Assembly (NCBI RefSeq): GCF_024763615.1 | Contig: NC_077223.1 | Span: forward strand, 99,200,627 to 99,264,626 | Direction: 5' to 3' | Source of the DNA: Phlebotomus papatasi | Lineage: Eukaryota; Arthropoda; Insecta; Diptera; Psychodidae | Length of the DNA: 64,000 nt | Shown here: piece by piece, positions 36,333 to 47,052 of the stretch | Layout: each line of letters opens with the position of its first letter | Numbering within the stretch: position 1 is the first letter of the stretch | The notes under the pieces: model-generated | Databases searched by the model: none | The model's input: only the letters and a program-made list of their open reading frames with translations | What the model was told of the DNA's origin: nothing | Made by a program: the position numbers and the translations under genes

Positions 36333-39300
36333 TTAACCTGGCTTGATGTCCTTACGGTGGAATACTGCCTTGCGATGAGTGTTCAGGTCTTCCAACTCGT
36401 AAGTTTGTCCGTGAACGGACAACACCTTGCTCTTCACCCATGGACAAAATTTCGCCTGAATCTTTTTATTGGCATCAGACAACACAAAGGATCGCCTGTA
36501 GACCACGTCACCCACGGAAAATCTACCCGGCTTCTTACGTAAATCGTATCGCTTTTTAGACGCCTCATGGCATTTCTTCGACCTATCCATGGCCTTCTGT
36601 CTGGCCAATTTTAACTCCTTTATCCTCTCTTCGATCGATGGAATCGTATTAGCATCGGAATGCGTATACTCATCCCCATGTGAAATCATATTTTGCCCAA
36701 AATTTAAGTAATACGGAGAAAATTGTGTAGTGTCGTGTACCGAGGATCGCATAGCCATCCCTATTTCGGCTAAATATTTTGGCCAATTTGTGTGTTTAGA
36801 CCCTATATACGACCTGATAGCAGTAACAATAGTCCTATTTGCTCTCTCAGTAGGATTGGCTTGTGGGGTATACCCTGAGGTAAACCATTGGGCAACACCG
36901 AGATTTCTCAAAAAGGACTGAAGTTGAGCGGATTTGAAACTACTACCATTATCGGTCAGAAGGACACGAGGGACTCCGAACTGTGGGAAGACATTTTGAG
37001 ACAAAATTTTGATAACAGAGTTTGCAGTAGAATTTCTAAGAGGATATAAAAGGACATACTTGGTCAGCTTGTCGATCAAGACCAAGATAAAGCGATGGCC
37101 CATAGTACTAGGTACTAAAGGTCCGATAAAATCGGCTGATAGATGTTCCCAGGGACGTGATGCAACTACATGATTACCCATCGGAGGTGTTAAATCATAA
37201 TTCGGGGCCTTAGATTTCTTACAAGTTTCGCATTTACGGATATAATTGCGCACGTCTGTGCGAAGGCAAGGCCAATAAAAATATTCCGTAATTCTGCGGA
37301 AAGTTTTAAAGAACCCGAAATGTGCCGAAGTGGGATCATCATGGTATTTCTGCAAAATGGCCTGACGTTCACCCTTAGGGACACAGCATCTCCACCTAAA
37401 ACTATAAGTTCCTAAAGGAGTTTTATAGCGGATATACTTGTAAAGCCGGCCGTCTTCTAATTTATACTCCGGAAGGCTGCTCGGGGATTTCGAGACTTGG
37501 TCATATAGGGACGCATACCATTTATCTTCCCGGGTCGAAATGGTATTAACGTTCCGTGAAAGGAAATCAGCTATCACGTTACTTTTACCGGGACGGTGGA
37601 CTATGTCAAAGTCAAATTGCTGAAATTCCAACAACCATCTTCCTATACGACCACGGGCTTGCTTCTGGGATAAGATCCACTGGAGTGCAGAATGATCTGT
37701 CTCCAAAGTGAACTTGGTATGAAGCAAGAATTGCGAAAACCTTCGAAGACAAAATAGACAAGCCAAGGCTTCTTTTTCCGTAGTAGAGTACTTCTGCTCA
37801 GCCGCCGTGAACTTTCGCGAAATATAGCAAATAACTCCTTCCTCATTACCTACTCCCTGAACAAGGACTCCCCCCGCCCCAACATCACTAGCGTCAGCAC
37901 GCACTATGAAGGGTTGAGAATAGTCGGGAAGTTTTAAAATAGGGGCAGATACAAGGAGCTGCTTCAATTCCGAAAAGCCACGGTCGGCCTCCGGAGACCA
38001 TTCAATCCTTAAAGGATTACCTTTTAAAAGGTCGGTTAAAGGAGCCGAAATACTCGCAAAATTTGGGATGAAACGCCTGAACCATCCTGCCATACCGAGA
38101 AACTGACGTAATGCCTTGGGTGTTTTAGGGACAGGAATATTGCAGATGGCTTGGACTTTACCATCGTTTGTACTTAGACCCTGAGTGCTTAAAGTGTACC
38201 CCAGATAGTCTAACTCTGACATACAGAATTTAGACTTCTCCAGGTTGATGGAAAGATTGGCTTTTTTCAAACGACCAGCGACCTCATTTAAAATTTTCAA
38301 ATGGGATTCAAAATCTTGAGTGAGAACAATGATATCGTCCAGAAAACAAAAGACATTGGGCTCTAAGTCGCATCCAATAACTATATCCATCAGTCTCGCC
38401 ATCGTCATAGGACTATTTACTAAGCCAAAAGGCATTCTTCTGTAGCAGTACATCTTTCGTCCTGGGATAGCGAAACTAGTTTTGATCTGAGATTCTTCAT
38501 CGAGCGGAATTTGCAAGAATGCGTCACTCAGATCAATGGATGATAGATATTTGGAGCTTTCTATACGATTAATAATGCTTTCAAGATTTGGAATAGCATA
38601 AGCATCTCTTATTGTTACTTTATTTAAACCTCGAGCATCAATGCAAATTCTAATTTTGCCCGATTTCTTCATTTGAATATTAGGAGGTGAGTTCCATGGA
38701 GAAAAAGAAACTTCCCGAAGTACCCCCATCCTAACCAGTCTCTGAATTTCAATATCCACTGCGGGAAGAAGATGATATGGGACAGGATAAGATGGTTTCC
38801 TTACGGGAGGGTTGTCACCAGTATCTATCGTGTGCTTTAAAATATCCGTGCAACCGAAAAAGTCCTCAGTAGTGATTAAAAAGTTTTTGATGGATTTTTC
38901 TAACTCCAGTCGTTCTGACTGGGAGAGCAGAATTTGATTATCCTGGGAATCAGGGACTGTTGAAAGTGCATTCAACAAAACTGGTTGTATGCCAAAGGCA
39001 TGCCAAAAATCCATCCCCAAAGTAAAGGGTATGGAAATTTCAGGGACTAATAGGGTGGGAATCAATTCTGTTCTACCATTGAAAGTTATCATTAAATCGA
39101 CTACTTTGGTGGATAAATAAGTTGAACCATCGGCTACACGCACAACGATATTCGAAGTTCTTGGGACTAATTTTAGAATTTTTACTAAGTTCATGCAACC
39201 ACATCCTAATATACTCTGAGACGCTCCACTGTCCAATAAAGCCATAGCCTCCTCAATGTCAAAAATTTTAACTTTAATATAGGGACGATTTTCCCCGTTA

Positions 39301-39461
39301 GGGTATATAATAAAGGATTCTACCTCTGAGGGAGGGACAGAATCATCAGAAATTAAGGACTCATTGTCTGACTCAAATTGTATTAAATCTCCCACTGTAT
39401 TTGAATTTACATTAATGGTATCAACAAAAGAAATGAGATCTTGGTCATTGGAATCATCCAT
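36333..39461 (-). CDS. pol: Retrotransposon pol polyprotein (PR-RT-RH-IN)
   Basis: An intact frame of 1042 codons from the ATG at 39461; the same frame is open back to 39539, overlapping the end of gag. Domains in order: aspartic protease with LLDSGAS (about residues 75-81); reverse transcriptase with SSIDLSDAF (Asp310) and FLDD (373-376); RNase H with ADAS (Asp523), the Glu near 564 and TDHSAL (Asp589); integrase with its HHCC zinc site (His707, His714, Cys744, Cys747) and DDE residues Asp777, Asp837 and Glu872; then a basic C-terminal DNA-binding tail ending IKPG. All catalytic residues are present and there is no stop or frameshift, so it could encode active enzymes. It could be made by -1 frameshifting from gag or by reinitiation at 39461. 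No chromodomain was recognised. Confidence 0.95.
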   Translation of the reverse strand: MDDSNDQDLISFVDTINVNSNTVGDLIQFESDNESLISDDSVPPSEVESFIIYPNGENRPYIKVKIFDIEEAMALLDSGASQSILGCGCMNLVKILKLVPRTSNIVVRVADGSTYLSTKVVDLMITFNGRTELIPTLLVPEISIPFTLGMDFWHAFGIQPVLLNALSTVPDSQDNQILLSQSERLELEKSIKNFLITTEDFFGCTDILKHTIDTGDNPPVRKPSYPVPYHLLPAVDIEIQRLVRMGVLREVSFSPWNSPPNIQMKKSGKIRICIDARGLNKVTIRDAYAIPNLESIINRIESSKYLSSIDLSDAFLQIPLDEESQIKTSFAIPGRKMYCYRRMPFGLVNSPMTMARLMDIVIGCDLEPNVFCFLDDIIVLTQDFESHLKILNEVAGRLKKANLSINLEKSKFCMSELDYLGYTLSTQGLSTNDGKVQAICNIPVPKTPKALRQFLGMAGWFRRFIPNFASISAPLTDLLKGNPLRIEWSPEADRGFSELKQLLVSAPILKLPDYSQPFIVRADASDVGAGGVLVQGVGNEEGVICYISRKFTAAEQKYSTTEKEALACLFCLRRFSQFLLHTKFTLETDHSALQWILSQKQARGRIGRWLLEFQQFDFDIVHRPGKSNVIADFLSRNVNTISTREDKWYASLYDQVSKSPSSLPEYKLEDGRLYKYIRYKTPLGTYSFRWRCCVPKGERQAILQKYHDDPTSAHFGFFKTFRRITEYFYWPCLRTDVRNYIRKCETCKKSKAPNYDLTPPMGNHVVASRPWEHLSADFIGPLVPSTMGHRFILVLIDKLTKYVLLYPLRNSTANSVIKILSQNVFPQFGVPRVLLTDNGSSFKSAQLQSFLRNLGVAQWFTSGYTPQANPTERANRTIVTAIRSYIGSKHTNWPKYLAEIGMAMRSSVHDTTQFSPYYLNFGQNMISHGDEYTHSDANTIPSIEERIKELKLARQKAMDRSKKCHEASKKRYDLRKKPGRFSVGDVVYRRSFVLSDANKKIQAKFCPWVKSKVLSVHGQTYELEDLNTHRKAVFHRKDIKPG

Positions 39462-39505
39462 AGAGAGGTTTTTTGGAGATTCCGCGACCTCAGACTCTCT
39501 GTCTA

Positions 39506-39539
39506 CTACTGGGTCGCATTGGGTTCCCCCTGTTGAGGG
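39506..39539 (-). promoter_or_regulatory. Gag-pol overlap, candidate -1 frameshift site
   Basis: The pol frame is open upstream of its ATG to 39539 and overlaps the last codons of gag in the -1 register. Within the overlap a run of five G (39526-39530 on the + strand shown as C) places a GGG codon that can slip back onto GGG. It is not a textbook X-XXY-YYZ heptamer, so this is a candidate only. Confidence 0.4.
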
Positions 39540-41428
39540 TTACAAACTGGACAAAGTCCATAAATAGTGCCGATCTTACCACACTTGAAACAAAGGTATT
39601 TGGGTCTTGTTGGGCAACTTCTAACATTATGGGAATTGCTCTTACAATGTATACAAGAATTTTTTCTGGATTGTGAATTGGGGTTGGAATTGGAATTGAG
39701 ATTGGAATTAGGATTGGAATTAGAAGATTGAGAAGTACCCTCAGCACCATTGGATGAGTTACTCCCCCCACCCTGTCTCTGAATTGAGGAAGAATTGGTG
39801 TTTCGCCCCCCATTCCGCCCATTATCACGTGAAGAGGAATTTCTCCCCCCACCCCTTCCAGATTGCCTGGAATTGCCCCAGGATGAGGAATTGTTCCCCC
39901 CACTTCGCCCCCTTTGATCAGAAGTCCTGGCCAGGGACTCTGAATTATTTGTGGATGATTCCTGAAAACTCCCTATCTCATTAAATCGCACATTTCTGGG
40001 ACGATCGAGAAAAGCGTAGGAGCGGTTCCTCTCAATAAGTTTTAATTTTTGGGATAGCTCCGCTAATGTTGGGATTTCATATAGAAGAAGAGCATTAGAC
40101 AGAGAGTAATGGAGATTTCTACGGATGAGACGAACTTTCTCGACTTCCGAAATTTCTTCATCCAGCTCCTCGAAGAGAGCTAACATGGATGCAAGAAAGA
40201 CTTCTGCATTCTCCCCCACCCCCTGCTTTCGATCCTCAATTTTCTTCCTAATAGCGAAATCGCTCTCAAGATTGCAAAAAGCACTTAGAAATTTCTCGCG
40301 GAACTCCTCCCACGTACAACTTAAAAGATATTCCGAAAAGGAATCATACCACGTTTCAGCCCCATCGGAAAGTAAGAGTCTTATAGACCAAACCACCTCC
40401 TGCAGAGAAACGCCCTGGATCATGGCCATTCTCTCAACATCCCGCAAGAAGATTTTGGCCTTTTTCCCCTTGCGGTCACCAGAGAACCTAATTCCCCAGT
40501 CCTTTAACTGCAGGGGTTTTAATCTACGTGGAGCTGGTGTAGGAAACGGGTAGTGGCGTGACAAATTTTGGGGTTGAGAATCCCTAAATTCCCCAGAATG
40601 GACAGAACTGGATCTGCTGGAGGATCGAGATCTTCTACCAGCACATGAGAGTCTCAATTGCTCCATCGAATCCTGAATATTTTTCAGGATATTCTCAAGA
40701 CCTTTTATTTGAGCATTCTGAACATTAAATTGCTCAACCGTAACAAATTGGGATTGGGGCCTATCTTGAGGCTGAGACACCGTGGATCCAATATTTGGGA
40801 TGTCGAAAGTATCCCTACGGTCTTGCGAAAGGTTCAGATGTGGGTGCTTAAGAAATTCTGGGACAAAGGACTCACTGGAGGCAGAAAGTTTAGATGTGGG
40901 CTTCTCAAATGGTACCTTTTTCTTCTCCTGGACATAACAGTCCGAAAATAGGGACTTTTTTGGGCTTTTAAGACGTTTAGTCTTTTGGACAGGTGAAGCA
41001 GGACGAGGAATAGCACCCCCCACTTTTCCCGAGGCAGCATAATTCTTCAACTGTTCCCTGAACTGTTGCCTAAAATTTGCAAGTTCAGCAAGAGCAGGAC
41101 CATAAAGGGCATTTTTGGGATCTCGAGGGTCTGATGTGAATTTTAATTTATTTTCGATGTGCTGAAACATTGTGAAAATCTCAGCTTGCTTCGAAAAAAG
41201 GACCTCGATATTCCCTACTTGCTCTCTAAATTTTTTAATAACTTGTAAGGTGTCATCCCTAATTTTTTTAGCATCGCCTTCAACGGGAAATAAAGGGTTT
41301 CCGCCAGCAATAGCAACCTTTAAAAGATCGCGGGCTTCTTCTAATGAAGCTGGCCATTTAATTCCCCTGGCCTGTAATTCCCAATCCAGTTGTTCTTCTG
41401 AGAGAAATTTTGGATTGAAATCCTCCAT
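39506..41428 (-). CDS. gag: Retrotransposon Gag protein
   Basis: Structural protein that packages the element's RNA into virus-like particles. The best start is the ATG at 41428 (MEDFNPKF), giving 640 residues; the frame extends seven codons further up only through a TTG. The N-terminus is a charged helical region with a short SAP-like helix pair (LSEEQLDWELQARG). The retrotransposon Gag core follows at about 310-450, with WGIRFSGD and a WYDSF..TWEEFREKF segment. Next comes a Ser/Asn/Gly-rich low-complexity stretch and two C-terminal zinc knuckles. The first is a proper CX2CX4HX4C (about 592-605). In the second, CFKCGKIGTIYGLC, the His position is Thr. The frame is intact and is followed 44 nt after its stop by the pol ATG. 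Confidence 0.92.
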   Translation of the reverse strand: MEDFNPKFLSEEQLDWELQARGIKWPASLEEARDLLKVAIAGGNPLFPVEGDAKKIRDDTLQVIKKFREQVGNIEVLFSKQAEIFTMFQHIENKLKFTSDPRDPKNALYGPALAELANFRQQFREQLKNYAASGKVGGAIPRPASPVQKTKRLKSPKKSLFSDCYVQEKKKVPFEKPTSKLSASSESFVPEFLKHPHLNLSQDRRDTFDIPNIGSTVSQPQDRPQSQFVTVEQFNVQNAQIKGLENILKNIQDSMEQLRLSCAGRRSRSSSRSSSVHSGEFRDSQPQNLSRHYPFPTPAPRRLKPLQLKDWGIRFSGDRKGKKAKIFLRDVERMAMIQGVSLQEVVWSIRLLLSDGAETWYDSFSEYLLSCTWEEFREKFLSAFCNLESDFAIRKKIEDRKQGVGENAEVFLASMLALFEELDEEISEVEKVRLIRRNLHYSLSNALLLYEIPTLAELSQKLKLIERNRSYAFLDRPRNVRFNEIGSFQESSTNNSESLARTSDQRGRSGGNNSSSWGNSRQSGRGGGRNSSSRDNGRNGGRNTNSSSIQRQGGGSNSSNGAEGTSQSSNSNPNSNLNSNSNPNSQSRKNSCIHCKSNSHNVRSCPTRPKYLCFKCGKIGTIYGLCPVCNPQQGEPNATQ

Positions 41429-41838
41429 TTCTAACAGAGAACTCCCCAAAAGAGGGTAAAAATAGCCGAAAAAAGAAAAAAAAATCTCCCAAAAAGGGAA
41501 AAAAAGAAAGAAAAATATCCTAATACACTCCTATTCCAGAGAAAATGGATGAAAAATCCAGAAAACTACACCCAATGGAGATATAAATCACGAAAGAAAA
41601 AAAAATCTCCAACGGAAAATTACAAAGAATATTATACGGAATAAATTACACGACGACAAGTAACAAATTAACATTCTCTTCCACGCGCCAAATTTTTTAT
41701 TACCCCACCGTTAAGTCAATCGCATTCACTCCTAATGAGTTGCAAAAATCACCAAAAATGCACTGATAAGAGGTCAATGAACTCTGGGGAACCGGCAAAT
41801 TAACCATGGGATAAACTTGAAAATCTACTCACGATTTC

Positions 41839-41856
41839 CTTTTGCGTCGGGCGCCA
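41839..41856 (-). promoter_or_regulatory. Primer-binding site of the retrotransposon
   Basis: TGGCGCCCGACGCAAAAG starts four bases inside the 5' LTR. The leading TGGCGCCC pairs with the 3' end of a tRNA, as in elements primed by a lysine-type tRNA. The tRNA identity is inferred from the first eight bases only. Confidence 0.75.
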
Positions 41857-41860
41857 AAAT

Positions 41861-42323
41861 ATTGGGAAAAATCTTTTATTCCTCCCTTCTATTCCCTCCG
41901 TTCCTTCCTTCCTTCAGGTCCCACGTTCGGGGCAAGGACTATGTCCCACACTCCCCTGTGTTCTCCGGTGAGAACACTCCCACGGAGGTTGAGATGGGAA
42001 TTTGGGAGAGGTGGATGTGGCAGAGGTTACTCCGGAAAGCTCAGCATTGGGCTTGGTGTTCTTGGGGGCTCCCGGTGGCTTCAGTAGCTTCAATGCTTGG
42101 TGGTGATGATGGTGTTGCTGCTGGGGATTGGGCTGGTGGAGATGGGCGAGGTGATTGATGTTGCCTCCTCGGCGGTCAGTGGTGAAAGAGACCGATTGGC
42201 GCCCTTTTACTTATCAGCTGCTGCTGATTTTTCTACCTCCTCTCCTCGTCGCTAGCGCCCTCGTCGCCTCAGCAGGGCAACACACTCCACAGTTTTAAAT
42301 TTAAATATGTTGCGCTCGCAACA
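41861..42323 (-). repeat. 5' LTR (463 bp)
   Basis: No difference from the 34585-35047 LTR was seen over 463 bp. Reading on -, it supplies the promoter for gag-pol. The open frames that cross it on + also occur in the other LTR and do not look like genes. Confidence 0.93.
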
Positions 42324-42328
42324 ACATT

Positions 42329-42992
42329 AAGTACCCACACAAATCATCGTGTTTATGTCAATTGTTATCATTTAAGATTTCTATTGGGTGTGAATAACTG
42401 TTTTTCTATATAAGAAATTGTCGTCATATGATATACCAAGTGCAAATATGAGCCCAGGAAATGTTCCTATGACAAAGAAATGATAAATGAAACGGATGTA
42501 CAAAGTTTCCATATAAATTTCTTCAGAGACAGACAGCATATCTCATCATTGTTATTTTCTCCGAACAATTCAAATTTTGTCAACTTTATACCACAACTTT
42601 CCTGCTTTGTGTGGAATTTTCTAATCTTTATAAAGTTTGTTTAAATTATTTAAAAAAAAAGTCGAGCGAGTGTGTTTATATTTCTTGCAGATTTCGCATT
42701 TTTCGCATATATAAGAGTTGTAAGAAATACATTTTAGTGTGTAATAAGATAGCTTTGAAACTGATACAATTAAGATGCTCATTATGCAGTTTTTAATCAT
42801 TTTTTGTCGAGATAAAGGTCACATCTTTGTTTGCATAGAAGGTTAACCCATTTGAGTCATTTGAGTACTTATTTGGATCATGTTTACATGATTTTTAAGA
42901 GGTGCTCATTTATATTCAATAAGATTAAAGCGAAATTAGCACCGTCGGTCGTCTAGATCTCGAAAGCTTTGACTAAAATAAAACGCTGCGCA
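42329..42992. other. AT-rich intronic sequence, nothing recognised
   Basis: Resumes after the right-hand ACATT duplication. No gene or repeat was seen. Confidence 0.5.
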
Positions 42993-42994
42993 CA

Positions 42995-43251
42995 CACTGA
43001 GAGAAATCCGAAAAAGTTAAAATAAACATTCCGGAAATATTTATTTTATCCTGCATTATTGATCCGAAATCGGTGTAAATATTATGCTTTTTAGGTGTAT
43101 TGGGGGTTAATGTTACCCTCTTTCATGTTAATTTTACCCTTAAAAAGGTGTAAAATTAACATTAAAAAATGTTGATATATTTTTACACCAGAAAAGTGTT
43201 AAAGTTACGAAGAAAAAAGTTAATCGCACCCCAGTTTTTTTTTCTCGATGC
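42995..43251. mobile_element. CAGTGAGAAAA-family MITE, copy 3
   Basis: Starts CACTGAGAGAAATCCG and matches 21146-21381 in the same orientation. The right end is mutated (CTCGATGCAG instead of CTCAGTG). Confidence 0.75.
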
Positions 43252-43918
43252 AGAGATTTTTTTTGCGAAAATATAAATATTTGATACCGATCTATGTAAA
43301 TAAATATCAATGCAAAAAATACAAATAGCAATAATTAGTTTTGTTCGATTTTCTAAGTATTGCATTAGTGTGACCTTTTATTTTTGATTTTATCGTCTAT
43401 TAAAAGTCTAGAAGTTCCCATCATTATTTATGAGTTATTCATTTACTTTTTATTCTTGTTCCTATATAGTAAATTAAACTTAACAACGTTCTGTATATGA
43501 ATAATTTGATTTTATTGCTCCAGGTTAACAGAAATGCAATTGGTTATAACCCTATTTTCGTTTGACAATTGCTAAAGTCTAAAGACAAAACGGTTAGAGA
43601 CGGCTGCTTAGGGTCTTCTGGTGATTCTCTTAAAATGCCATCGGCATCATTAACAGAGTATTTAACAGTCCTCGAAGAAAATCCCTTAAAAAAATGTTTT
43701 GTAAAATTGTAAATATTTGTAAAAACCTACTGGGGATATACGAGAGGTCGTAAATCGTATAACATATACACAAGTTCGTAGAAGTTTATACGTTTTTCAC
43801 AAACACTGTTCGTAATATGATAATTTAACGATCATTTTTGGTTCTTTTACAAACACTTGTTCGTAAATGTTTGTAAATGTTCGTAAACACAGAAAAGTGT
43901 TCATTCAATTTTGTCATA

Positions 43919-44452
43919 GACAGTAAAAAAAAAAGATGACAAGGATAACCGTTGGTTTGCTTTTTTACCACAATTATTCTTGTAAAGTTACTCAAATAAG
44001 GTAAAGTGCCCTCGAGTCGACCGGTTTCTCGACTCGACCGGTGGTCAATTTTTGAATTGTTTATGGTTAATTTCTATAAAATTGTCACTGATTCGTATTT
44101 ATTTATGGAATAATTGACCTATTAATGTTAGATCATACGCCAAATATTAGTGCAAATATAAATAAATTGAATAAATAACTCTACCGGTCGAATTGAGGAA
44201 CCGGTTGACTTGAGGGAAACCTTATGTATTTTAGCAAAACGCGTAACCTGAAAAAGTGTAATTTAAATTTTATGTCATAGTAAACTGTGTAACCAACTGC
44301 GAATGATTACACAGTTGTATACATTTTCTTACATATTTCGTGTAAAATTACACAGTTTTCAAAGAAAATGTGTACAAATTACACAAATGTGTATCATTAC
44401 ACACGATTACATGTTTATGTAAAATTTGCAATGAAAATCATGATAAAGTAGC
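43919..44452. mobile_element. Second copy of the TGTGTAA MITE, split by an insertion
   Basis: Starts ACAGTAAAAAAAAAA and follows the reverse complement of 26648-27000 up to GTAAAGTTACTCAAATA, is interrupted at 44004-44222, and resumes with GCGTAACCTGAAAAAGTG. The right-hand end is degraded. Confidence 0.75.
44004..44222. mobile_element. 219-bp TA-flanked MITE with CGACCGG words
   Basis: TA|AAGTGCCCTCGAGTCGACCG at the left; at the right CGGTTGACTTGAGGGAAACCT precedes TA, in inverted form with a few mismatches. It is inserted into the older 43919 element. Confidence 0.75.
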
Positions 44453-44454
44453 TG

Positions 44455-45500
44455 AAATTTGAGTCAAATGTTGGAATTTCGATCTAAAAAATTTCTTGTT
44501 TCACAAATATTTACAAACAATTTTACAATTTTAATTCAATTTTTTTTATTGAAAAATGAACGGACTTTGCGGAAATACCGTGAGTTCTTGATTATGCACA
44601 TTTGAGGATTTCCCAAATGAATTCGCAAATTAACTCCCAATAGTAGGCAAAATTGCATAATTGTGTTTGCATAAACTCGTCAGGTGCATCCCAAAGCGCA
44701 TAATCTCATACCTCCAGTGTGCTGTCTATTTTAAAAAGACTACATATTTAGAAGAAAAACGCTTTTCATTATCTACTCGACGATAATTTTAAAATTTTAA
44801 ACAATTTAGTTGCAGTGGACGATATTTCAAGCTGTCCGGAATATTGCTCCATTATTCTATATCCGTTTACATTTGGTTAGTAGTGTTTAGTTTAGAGGTT
44901 TTATCATGTAATTTGAAATTTTTTTTGCAATGCTGCATGGGAAATTCTAAGAAATTCAACCATAATCACTTAAGTAAATAATTGTACAATTGGCTCAATA
45001 AAATTGAACGAAGAACGTTGTAGCTCCGTCTTTCCATTAGGGATCCTCCACTACTTTTGCCCTGCAGAGAGGGCAAGTCTGTTCCCGGTCAAACGAGGTT
45101 GAACCAAATTGAAATGTTATTTTCAATTACGATATTACCCTTTGATGCATTATTCTATTTTTTATAAAAAAAAAAACATGTTGGATTAGACATGAATTTC
45201 TGTTGTTCTTTACCCATTACAGTTCCTCTTTGCGTTAATTCTGTTAAATAAATGCATAGACATATCGTATGACTTTATTGAGATATTACGGTGTTGTCAT
45301 CGGTTATCAAGAGTTTATAAGTTGAATTTTTGATTAAAATTCTATATAAATAAAAATCCTACACATTAGTAACTCCCAATAAATTTTATCTTTCAAAGCA
45401 CCAAGAACTTATCTTACAAGCACTTGGCACGAATTACTGATTAGTCCATTATCTATTACAACATGTATAAAGAAAGTGATTTAAATTGGAGCACGTTGCA
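44455..45500. other. AT-rich intronic sequence
   Basis: Contains a GCATAATTGTGTTTGCATAAAC word near 44653 that is also found near 365, possibly a fragment of an old repeat. Otherwise nothing was recognised. Confidence 0.45.
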
Positions 45501-45501
45501 C

Positions 45502-47041
45502 CCCCATAGCAAAATTCCGCGGAAATTCCAGTGGAAAACTAGCGTCCCCGGAATTTGACGCTAAAATTCCACTGAATGGAATTTGGAGTCGGAAATTCCA
45601 TTGGAATCATAGCTCTCCATGGAATTTCAAGTACGATCTACTAGAATTTCAGCATTGAATTCCGCGGAGTTCCACGGAGTTCCGCGGAAGATTAATATGG
45701 AAACTCGCACACGTGAAACGTCCGCGGGATAAGCTGGAGAAATCGTATAGAAATTTCCACTGTTTTTCCATAGGGTTTTCCAAGGTTTTTTCCTCTTTTT
45801 TTCTTGAATGTCAAACAAATAAAATGGTGTTGTGACAACGTGGATAATTTATTTCCAAACCTTCCGCAAACATTTTTAGTGACTCCTGCGATAATTATAA
45901 AACAATTAATTATGCGACATTGCGTTTCGTGTAGATACAGTAGACTCTCGCTCAATCGGGCGAAACATTTTGTTGACAATTTTCACGTTTAATTATGAAG
46001 CTAATTTGCTCAAATTCGTTGTAGTTCTTACTAAAATATTTTTCAAGCTTGAAAGAATCACATCTACAATAAGTTCACACAGTTTACAACTTGAGAATCT
46101 TTGACATAACCTCACTGTTGTGTTGTTTTTCACGTAAAAGAAAAAAATTTGTCCGTGAGAGACTGTTTTGTGAAAATTTTGCCTGTTCACCCTCTGAAGC
46201 TCAATCTCTGTGCTAAATCGCGATTCATGTAGCTGTAGGGACATAGAAATCTTCAATGAAGCGCATTCAAACGTTTTGAGTATGTCCGGCTCCGAAGAGG
46301 AATGGTGGAATCTTCTGCGGTATTCTCGCTTGCAGAGTTTTAGACAATTTTTAGCTTAAAAAACTTATTGTTTCGTGTAAATTTCGTGATATTTGGACTT
46401 TTCAAGAAGGCATTCACCAGATTTAGCGTTTCCAGAATGAAATTCCCACATGGAATCAAGCAAAAAAGTGGTTTTTAGTGTCATGAAAACATCTCTTAGA
46501 AAAGTTCCAAAAAAGTGATATTAAAACGTTTTATTTCTTATAAAAACGGTTTAATCAAGTAGATTAGAGTTCCCTTTAAACAATGATGTGCAACTTTTAG
46601 TGTCCGGTGCAAAATTTAAGGTAAAAATAGGGTGTTCAATGATGACGTGAATCGTGTGCGAAGATGGAAACTTGATTGAACTTTCGCACAAATCGCCTTT
46701 AAATTTTCATTTTCCTTTAGAGAAAAATCTGAGGATTTCCTGAGGTTATCTGAGGTGGGATTATGAACCCTATTAGTAAGAGATTTTTTTGGTATAGTTG
46801 GAGAATCGATACGGTTTGCATGGTAGTCAGAAAAAATCACTGAACTTGAACATTATTTTTGTGTGAGAAAGTTCAAAGCCTCCCCCTATGTATTCCACAG
46901 AAAAAATCCAGTATAAATCCATGAAATTTTCCTTGGAACCTATTATGGAAAATTCCTATGGAATTTTTCAAGGAAAAATACAGGAAAATTTCGAGGAATT
47001 TTTCGCTTGTTATTCCTATTCCGCTTTCTTTTGCTATGGGG
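45502..47041. mobile_element. 1.54-kb element with CCCCATAGCAAAA ends
   Basis: CCCCCATAGCAAAATTCCGC at the left and the inverted CCGCTTTCTTTTGCTATGGGG at the right. The subterminal parts are rich in GGAATTCC/TTCCGCGGAA words. No clear target duplication and no transposase. A fragment of a CAGTAGACTCTC element lies inside. Confidence 0.6.
45938..46030. mobile_element. Fragment of a CAGTAGACTCTC MITE
   Basis: Starts after TA with CAGTAGACTCTCGCTCAATC and matches the reverse complement of the right part of 50576-50805 for about 90 bp before losing similarity. Confidence 0.65.
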
Positions 47042-47052
47042 ACAGACTGATA

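Larger units (their letters stand above)
34585..42323 (-). mobile_element. Complete Ty3/Gypsy LTR retrotransposon, antisense in the host intron
   Basis: A 7739-bp element with LTRs at 34585-35047 (3') and 41861-42323 (5'), a primer-binding site, gag and pol frames, no env-like frame, and a 5-bp target duplication (ACATT at 34580-34584 and 42324-42328). The LTRs have the same length and I found no difference between them on reading through, which implies a very recent insertion. It is less AT-rich than its host sequence. The order protease, reverse transcriptase, RNase H, integrase places it in Ty3/Gypsy (Metaviridae) rather than Copia or BEL/Pao. The lineage within Ty3/Gypsy is not assigned. 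It lies antisense to the proposed host transcript. Confidence 0.95.

Noticed and set aside
40125..40553. A 142-codon frame on + inside the retrotransposon
   Set aside because: Antisense shadow of the intact gag frame.
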